64,000 nucleotides of DNA, taken from NCBI GenBank assembly GCA_024236055.1, contig JACKLF010000002.1:124001-188000 (forward strand). Reading direction: 5' to 3'. The notes beneath the pieces were generated by a model, which was not told the DNA's origin, searched no databases, and was given only the letters and a program-made list of their open reading frames with translations. The DNA comes from Alphaproteobacteria bacterium (GTDB lineage: Bacteria > Pseudomonadota > Alphaproteobacteria > Micropepsales > Micropepsaceae). Of this stretch, positions 58,818 to 64,000 are shown in pieces (position 1 is the first letter of the stretch; the number at the start of each line of letters is the position of its first letter). The position numbers were made by a program, and so were the translations under genes.

Positions 58818-61775
58818 CTACATCTTGAACCGGAGGCCCATGCTGTAAACACGGCCCAGATAGTCATAGAGGCTGCGGTTGGTCGACGGATAGGCCGGCG
58901 TGTTGTTGCCGTCCGGGCCGTAACCCACCAGCGGCGGATCGCTGTTGAACACGTTCTTCACCGAAACGAAGACTTCGCTTTCGGTGTCCCATGCCGAGAA
59001 GTCGTATGTGATCGAGCTGTCGACGTAGAAGGCGCCCTCGATCGAGTTCAGGATCGAGGTGCGATGCGCCAGCGACGAGGTCGGGCAGCCGCTGGTGCAG
59101 ACGATCCACTCGTTGGCATACTTGCCCGCGCTCACGCCGCGGCCCAGGACGAAGAAGGTCCACGGATCGGTGTGATAGGTCGCCGCCACCTGATACGACC
59201 AGTCCGGCGTGCCGCCACTGGCATTGGTGCCCGCCGCATCCGTCGGCGGCGAGATGCCGTCGTTGGTATAGGCGCGGATATACTTGGTCGCCAGGCCGGT
59301 GAGGGTCAGTTCGCCGGGGATCTCGCCGAACCAGTCCATATCCTCAAGCGGCACCTGGTAGGTCAGGTCGAAGTCGATGCCTTCCCATTTCTGGGTGGCG
59401 TAGTTGATCGGCTTCAGGTTGATGTAGTTGATCGCCGAACCGACACTGCCCGGACCGCGCGCGATGCCGTCCGACCATTCGATGTTCGGGCAGTAGCCGG
59501 CATTGCTCTGCAGATAGCAGAGGTCCGTCACGCTCTGCGCCGAGATGGTGCCGATCGAACCCTTGATGTTGATGTTGAAGTAGTCGACCGACGCCGCCAG
59601 GCCGGGAATGAAGGTGGGCGTCACCACCGCGCCCAGGCCCAGGCTGTTGGCAGCTTCTGGGCTCAGGTTCGGGTTGCCGGTCAGGTTCTGCACGAAGGTG
59701 TAGGAGGTGTTGTTGATCACCACCGTGTTCGTGCGCCGCGTGCCCGTGGCGAACAGTTCGTTCAGGTTGGGCGCGCGGATGTCATGGCTGTAGGTCACGC
59801 GGAACTTGATGTCGTCGATGGGCTGGTAGTTGGCGCCCAGCTTCCAGGTGTTGACGCCGCCCGAGGTGCTGTAGGCGGTGTAGCGAATGGCGCCGTTGAC
59901 ATCGAGGCCCTCGGCCAGCGGCACGACGGTTTCGAGGTAACCTTCCGCCACCGAATAATGGCCCTTGGTCACCAGGTAGTTGCCGAACAGCCAGCCCGAA
60001 TTGTACTGGGGCTCGACAAAGCCGTTGATCGATTCCAGGCGCCATTCCGCACCGAAGGCGACCGAGACCGGACCGGCCCAGGTCGAGATCGGGTTGCCCG
60101 AGGCGTTGAAGCCATAGACCTGCTCGTTCAGACGCTGCAGGCGATAGGGCGTGCCCAGAACGTAATCCAGGCCCTTCTGGAAGTCCGTGGCGCTCTGCAT
60201 GCCGCCATTCACACCGATGCGCGACAACGGCACACAGCCGTTGGTCGGGGCGGTGAGGCTGGAACGGCACACGATGGTGCCGGCCGGCACGCCCAGCGCG
60301 TTGCCGGCGGGTGCGAACACCGCATCCTGCGCCGCGGCCAGGCGGGCATTGTTCCACAGCGGGGTTTCCTGCTCCCGCGTGTTGGTCATGCTGGCCTGGG
60401 CAAACAGGTTCCAGGTCCAGTCGGTGTCCAGGACATTGGTGTTGCCATCCAGGCCCAGCGCGAAACGCTGGGCTTCACGGCCATTGCGGCTGCCCGACTT
60501 GGGGAAGCCCGCATTGGTCGAGCCCATGTTGAGCGACTTCAGATTGTTCGCGGCCATATAGTCGCGAATGCTCTGGGGCAGGAAAGCGTTGTCCGACAGG
60601 ATGGTGATGCCGCCCACTTGCGGAGGCTGCATGTAATAGCTGCGGCCCTTGTAGCGGGTCACCGAGCCTTCCACCCACAGGTCGATGTCGGGCGTGATGT
60701 AATAGCTCGCCCGGCCGAACAGGCTTCCGCGGGTTTCACCGGCGGCCAGCGAGTCGGTACCGCCATAGTTGGCCTGGGTTATGGCGGTGTCACCACCGAT
60801 CATCCAGGGGCCGGTCACCGTGCCGTAGGCCAGGTTGTTGACCGAGCCGTTGACGCCGAAATAGGTGCCGCCCAGCTTGGTCGACTTGGCGCCCGTGTTG
60901 GTCACCGAGTTGATGACCAGGCCGCCGGGCGAAACCTGGCTGGCGCCGATGCCCTTCTGGATCAGATAGAAGGGCTGGCCGTTGGTCGCCGTATAGGCGG
61001 GGTTCTGGACCCGGAAGAAACCCTGCTGGTTCCATTTCGGGTTGTAGTCATAGATGCCCTGGATCTGCACCCATTCGCCGGAAAGCAGCAGGTGCGCCTT
61101 GCCGCCCAGGAAGTCGCCGCCATAGGTCAGGTTGGTCTTATAGTTGGGACGCAGGGCATTGTAGGTCTCGCCATACTGCATCGATCCCTTGATGCCGGTA
61201 TAGTCGGTGTCGAGGATGAAGTTGACGACACCGCCCACCGCGTCCGAGCCATAGTCGGCCGAGGCGCCGCCGGTGACCACGTCAACGCGCTTCACCAGCT
61301 GTTGCGGAATGGTGTTGATGTCGATTTCGCCGGTCGAGGCCGAAGCCGGGGTGCGATGACCGTCCAGCAGGACCAGGGTGCGGTTGGCGCCCAGGCCGCG
61401 CAGGTTCAGCGAAGCCACGCCCGCCAGACCGTTGGACAGGCTGCCCGCCGAGGTGTCGGCCTTGGTGCTGGCCTGCAGGGCCGGAAGCTGATCGACGAAT
61501 TCCGACAGATTGGCCGGCGCGCGCGCGTCGATCTGGTCGGCGCCGATCACCGTAACCGGGGTTGGCGCATTGTAACCGTTACGCACCACGCGGGTGCCGG
61601 TCACGGTCACCGCTTCGGTGCCTTCGTCGGCGGCCGCGACCTGGGTCGCCGAAGCGGCCTCCTGGGCGGCGGCACTCTGCGCGCCAAGCGCCAGGGCAGC
61701 CATGCCGGCGGTTGTCAAAATCCCGCATCGCAGTGCGGTCAGAACCGAATTTCCGTACTTGAATGTTTTACGCAT
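58818..61775 (-). CDS. Large TonB-dependent outer-membrane receptor
   Basis: The 985-residue protein has a signal peptide (MRKTFKYGN...SAAAQ), TonB-box-like EAVTVTGTRV, and a plug with PVTVIGADQIDARAPANLSEFVDQLPALQ, LNLRGLGANRTLVLLDGHRT and RVDVVTGGASADYGSDAVGGVVNFI. A 22-strand-type barrel follows, ending GRVYSMGLRFKM with the usual terminal aromatic strand. Size and plug resemble the receptors of Proteobacteria that import oligosaccharides, peptides or other large ligands. The ATG at 61775 has a GGGGGAG site; the frame continues upstream without a leader. Its position beside exported peptidases and an amino acid permease suggests a peptide or amino acid conjugate ligand. Confidence 0.92.
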   Translation of the reverse strand: MRKTFKYGNSVLTALRCGILTTAGMAALALGAQSAAAQEAASATQVAAADEGTEAVTVTGTRVVRNGYNAPTPVTVIGADQIDARAPANLSEFVDQLPALQASTKADTSAGSLSNGLAGVASLNLRGLGANRTLVLLDGHRTPASASTGEIDINTIPQQLVKRVDVVTGGASADYGSDAVGGVVNFILDTDYTGIKGSMQYGETYNALRPNYKTNLTYGGDFLGGKAHLLLSGEWVQIQGIYDYNPKWNQQGFFRVQNPAYTATNGQPFYLIQKGIGASQVSPGGLVINSVTNTGAKSTKLGGTYFGVNGSVNNLAYGTVTGPWMIGGDTAITQANYGGTDSLAAGETRGSLFGRASYYITPDIDLWVEGSVTRYKGRSYYMQPPQVGGITILSDNAFLPQSIRDYMAANNLKSLNMGSTNAGFPKSGSRNGREAQRFALGLDGNTNVLDTDWTWNLFAQASMTNTREQETPLWNNARLAAAQDAVFAPAGNALGVPAGTIVCRSSLTAPTNGCVPLSRIGVNGGMQSATDFQKGLDYVLGTPYRLQRLNEQVYGFNASGNPISTWAGPVSVAFGAEWRLESINGFVEPQYNSGWLFGNYLVTKGHYSVAEGYLETVVPLAEGLDVNGAIRYTAYSTSGGVNTWKLGANYQPIDDIKFRVTYSHDIRAPNLNELFATGTRRTNTVVINNTSYTFVQNLTGNPNLSPEAANSLGLGAVVTPTFIPGLAASVDYFNINIKGSIGTISAQSVTDLCYLQSNAGYCPNIEWSDGIARGPGSVGSAINYINLKPINYATQKWEGIDFDLTYQVPLEDMDWFGEIPGELTLTGLATKYIRAYTNDGISPPTDAAGTNASGGTPDWSYQVAATYHTDPWTFFVLGRGVSAGKYANEWIVCTSGCPTSSLAHRTSILNSIEGAFYVDSSITYDFSAWDTESEVFVSVKNVFNSDPPLVGYGPDGNNTPAYPSTNRSLYDYLGRVYSMGLRFKM

Positions 61776-62143
61776 CAGACTCCCCCGAGGGTTAAAGAGT
61801 CCTGTCTGCGTTTCCCCGCTATTTTTTCCCCAACTGTGACTGCGCTGTTTTTTTGTGCAGTTCACAAACCGAAATTTCAAACCTGGCTGCGCCCAGTCTC
61901 CGAAAACTTCTGCGCAAGACCTTGTTTTGCGCGGCCAAATCGACAGAAGACCAACCGGAACACAGTCATGTGCGGTTGGCCAAAAAACAGGCCGCCCGCG
62001 TACTATTTCGGCAGACGATGACCAGCTCCCCGGTCCGTGTCTGCCGTTACCAAAACCCTATCAGAAAGTATGTTGCGGTTCTCGCTAATCTCAGACAGCT
62101 TTCCCTCGAATAGATTTGAATTCGAGCGTTGCCGGAGGTTGTT
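61776..62143. promoter_or_regulatory. AT-rich divergent regulatory region between TonB receptor and Lrp genes
   Basis: This 368-base gap is clearly richer in A/T than its surroundings, with several T-runs (TTTTTT near 61823, TTTTTTT near 61850). I see no coding sequence with support. It must carry the promoters of both divergent genes. Its composition fits binding by an Lrp-type protein, and the best operator candidate is listed separately. Confidence 0.6.
62105..62126. promoter_or_regulatory. Inverted repeat, candidate Lrp-family autoregulatory site
   Basis: Arms CTCGAAT and ATTCGAG are perfectly complementary around an 8-base AT-rich spacer. The repeat ends 7 bases before the GGAGG ribosome-binding site of the regulator gene, so a bound protein would block transcription or sit over the promoter start. 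Placement is typical of an autoregulatory operator. Confidence 0.45.
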
Positions 62144-62638
62144 TTGCAGAATTCCAACACATCGTCACTGGATGCCACGGATTATCGAATCCTGCGCGAG
62201 CTGGTCCGGGACGGGCGCGCCGCCGATGTTCTGCTCGGTGAACGCATCAACCTGTCCAGCACCGCGGTGGCGCGCCGCCGCAAGATCATGGAGGAGAGCG
62301 GCATCATCGCCGGCTACAGCGCCAGCGTGAACATGTCGTCCCTGGGCTTCAACGGGGTGGTGATGGTCGCCATCGAACTGAACTCGCAGGCCGAACACAT
62401 ATTAATGGAGTTCGAGCGGCAGGTGGTGAAGTGCCCGTCAATTTCCTATTGCGGGTTTGTTTCCGGCGACACCGACTTCATGATCATGATCCATGTCGAT
62501 TCCTTCAACGACTATGACCGCATCTATCGCCGCGAACTGGCCAACCTGCCCCATGTCGCCAAGATCCGCTCCAGCTTCGTGCTGCGCGAGGTGGCCCGCC
62601 GCCTGACCCCACCGGTGGTGTTCGACGGCGTGAAGTAG
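62144..62638 (+). CDS. Lrp/AsnC-family transcriptional regulator
   Basis: The 164-residue protein has an N-terminal helix-turn-helix (LDATDYRILRELVRDGR, INLSSTAVARRRKIMEESGIIAGY). A C-terminal RAM ligand-binding domain (VVMVAIELNSQAEHILMEFE, GFVSGDTDFMIMIHVDSF, LPHVAKIRSSFVLREV) follows. Lrp-type regulators form octamers or dimers and sense amino acids. The TTG at 62144 lies 5 bases after GGAGG and gives MQNSNTSSLDATDY; an upstream TTG at 62129 has no ribosome-binding site. It is divergent from the receptor gene and upstream of the permease, so it probably controls this peptide/amino acid locus. Confidence 0.9.
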   Translation: MQNSNTSSLDATDYRILRELVRDGRAADVLLGERINLSSTAVARRRKIMEESGIIAGYSASVNMSSLGFNGVVMVAIELNSQAEHILMEFERQVVKCPSISYCGFVSGDTDFMIMIHVDSFNDYDRIYRRELANLPHVAKIRSSFVLREVARRLTPPVVFDGVK

Positions 62639-62700
62639 CCTGGCGGCCCGGTCATCACGGGGCCGGCACTTCTCATTGAAAATCCTGCGCGCGGAACGGG

Positions 62701-62713
62701 ATCGCATTGCGAT
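62701..62713. promoter_or_regulatory. 13-bp palindrome in the permease leader
   Basis: ATCGCA and TGCGAT flank a single T. It lies about 115 bases before the amino acid permease start and is a possible operator, for example of the adjacent Lrp-type regulator. Confidence 0.3.
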
Positions 62714-62734
62714 TCCGTCAAGATGGACGTGTTT

Positions 62735-62750
62735 GGCATTTGAAAATGCC
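62735..62750. promoter_or_regulatory. 16-bp inverted repeat in the permease leader
   Basis: GGCATTT-GA-AAATGCC is perfectly complementary. It lies 78 bases before the permease start, close to where a promoter would be. It could be a regulator site. The sequence differs from the repeat upstream of the Lrp gene. Confidence 0.32.
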
Positions 62751-62828
62751 AGAAGGCCCATTGCCGAACGTGCTAGCTTTTTTGCGTCTGCAAAAGCATC
62801 GCGCGCTTGGGGCAATGGGAGATTTTTG

Positions 62829-64000
62829 ATGGCTGGTGTGAGCGAAGATGCGGATGACGGCGGCGGGCTGCGGCGGGCACTGGGGCCGCTGCACCTGATC
62901 ACGCTGGGCATCGGAGCAATCATCGGCGCCGGCATCTTCGTGCTGACCGGCCATGCCGCCGCCGGCTATGCCGGGCCGGGCGTGGTGATTTCCTTCGCCA
63001 TTGCCGGCCTGGGCTGCCTGTTCGCCGGGCTGTGCTATTCCGAATATGCCGCGATGATCCCGGTCGCCGGCAGCGCCTATACCTATACCTATGCCACGCT
63101 GGGCCGCTTCATGGCCTGGATCATCGGCTGGAACCTGGTGCTGGAATATCTGGCGGCGTCATCGACCGTGGCGGTGGGCTGGTCCGGCTATTTCACCAAC
63201 TTCCTGGCCGGCTTCGGCCTGCATGTGCCCGCGGCCCTGGCCGCCGCGCCCATCGCCGGCAGCAGCCTTGGCGCCATGTCCCTGACCGGCGCCTGGTTCA
63301 ACCTGCCCGCCATGGCCGCGGTCCTACTGGTCTCGGTGTTCCTGATCACCGGCGTGAAGATGTCGGCCAACTTCAACAATGTGATGGTGGCGATCAAGGT
63401 CACCATCGTGCTGGCGGTGATCCTGTTCGGCTTCGCCTATATCGTGCCGGCCAATCACACGCCCTTCATTCCGCCCAACACCGGGGAGATGGGCCATTTC
63501 GGCTGGACCGGCATCTTCCGCGCCACCGGCGTGATCTTTTTCTCTTATATCGGCTTCGACGCGGTGTCCGTGGCCGCGCAGGAAGCCAAGAACCCCCAGC
63601 GCGACATTCCCATCGGCATCCTGGGATCGCTGTTCATTTGCACCCTGCTCTACATGCTGATGAGTTATGTGCTGACCGGCATCGCCCCCTATCAGACGCT
63701 GAATGTCGCCCATCCCGTCAGCCAGGCGGTGGAAGCCCATGCCACCACGCGCTGGATGGCGCCCTTCGTCAACATCGGCGCGATCGTCGGCCTGGCCTCG
63801 GTGATGCTGGTGTTTCTTCTGGCGCAAAGCCGGGTCTTCTATGCCATGAGCCGCGACGGCCTGATCCCGCCCGCCTTCAGGGAAATTCATCCGCGTTTCG
63901 CCACGCCCTGGAAAGGCAACATCATCACCGGAATCATCTGCGCCATCATGGCGGGGGTGCTGCCGCTGGACGTGCTGGGCGAGCTGGTCAGCATCGGCAC
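62829..64000 (+). CDS. APC-family amino acid permease, truncated by window edge
   Basis: The visible 390 residues begin MAGVSEDADDGGGLRRALGPLHLITLGIGAIIGAGIFVLTG, shown here in parts by the APC motif GIGAIIGAGIFVLTG in TM1. Further family marks are YSEYAAMIPVAGSAYTYTYATLGRF, FFSYIGFDAVSVAAQEAKNP in TM6, and LAQSRVFYAMSRDGLIP. These match the cationic amino acid transporter-like (YfnA/CAT) branch. About eight to nine of the expected 12 segments are present and the frame runs off the right edge. It likely imports amino acids released by the exported peptidases. It follows the Lrp gene by 190 bases containing two palindromes. Confidence 0.88.
   Translation, partial: MAGVSEDADDGGGLRRALGPLHLITLGIGAIIGAGIFVLTGHAAAGYAGPGVVISFAIAGLGCLFAGLCYSEYAAMIPVAGSAYTYTYATLGRFMAWIIGWNLVLEYLAASSTVAVGWSGYFTNFLAGFGLHVPAALAAAPIAGSSLGAMSLTGAWFNLPAMAAVLLVSVFLITGVKMSANFNNVMVAIKVTIVLAVILFGFAYIVPANHTPFIPPNTGEMGHFGWTGIFRATGVIFFSYIGFDAVSVAAQEAKNPQRDIPIGILGSLFICTLLYMLMSYVLTGIAPYQTLNVAHPVSQAVEAHATTRWMAPFVNIGAIVGLASVMLVFLLAQSRVFYAMSRDGLIPPAFREIHPRFATPWKGNIITGIICAIMAGVLPLDVLGELVSIG

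Noticed and set aside
58761..62021. Plus-strand open frame of over 1000 codons
   Set aside because: It is antisense to the TonB receptor, which has a signal peptide, plug motifs and terminal strand.
1..64000. CRISPR arrays, insertion sequences, tRNA, rRNA or phage genes
   Set aside because: No regularly spaced repeats, transposase motifs, tRNA cloverleaf sequences, rRNA segments or phage proteins were recognised in the gaps or frames.

Overview
The window is GC-rich DNA from a Gram-negative bacterium, most likely a free-living alphaproteobacterium. The evidence is two TonB-dependent receptors, several exported quinoproteins, a PAS_5-type protein of the sort common in Alphaproteobacteria, an MlaD-like lipid-transport protein and a gcdH-gcdG pair. 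A plant-matter or soil degrader of the Rhizomicrobium/Micropepsaceae, sphingomonad or caulobacterial type would fit, but the genus cannot be fixed from the sequence. I found no rRNA, tRNA, CRISPR array, insertion sequence or phage gene. About 47 protein genes fill the window almost completely, and most intergenic gaps are under 300 bases.

Region 1 (1-10.3 kb) concerns carbohydrate and amide use. It has an edge-truncated Tat-exported mutarotase-like protein, two divergent PQQ sugar dehydrogenases (one with a cytochrome c domain), an operon of sodium/solute symporter, ceramidase-like amidase and PLP aminotransferase, and a BtuB-like receptor. Region 2 (10.3-15.1 kb) is an operon of a large exported HEAT-repeat/cytochrome c protein followed by an ABC ATPase and an ABC-2 permease with an unusual C-terminal extension.

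Region 3 (15.4-27.3 kb) looks like a small, dispersed nonribosomal-peptide-type pathway. It contains a free carrier protein, a phosphopantetheinyl transferase, a free condensation domain with a TubC-like docking segment, an MFS carrier, a PAS protein, a two-domain GNAT-like protein, an AMP-forming ligase and an EmrA/EmrB pump. The outer-membrane partner of the pump is broken by many frameshifts. The frameshift cluster continues into the end of the next gene (to about 27.57 kb), so it looks like local sequence error rather than gene decay.

Region 4 (27.4-39.2 kb) has a PQQ sugar dehydrogenase, a cation/proton antiporter, an anchored protein of unknown function, an SLC13-type carrier, a DapA-fold lyase, two large PQQ dehydrogenases (one coupled to a lactonase-type amidohydrolase), and an MlaD-like protein with a small exported partner. 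Region 5 (39.3-50.2 kb) has glutarate catabolism (gcdH, CoA-transferase), PPK2, and a sugar-acid block of L-rhamnonate dehydratase, mannonate dehydratase, MFS carrier, hydroxypyruvate isomerase-like protein, exported enolase-superfamily protein and GH39 glycosidase.

Region 6 (50.4-64 kb) is an exported peptidase and uptake locus. It has a TPR protein, an M28 glutamate-carboxypeptidase-II-like peptidase, three tandem exported M20 amidohydrolases, a large TonB receptor, an Lrp/AsnC regulator and an amino acid permease cut by the right edge. Strong hairpins end the receptor gene and the M20 set. Together these genes could capture and hydrolyse N-acylated or gamma-linked amino acid conjugates and import the released amino acids.
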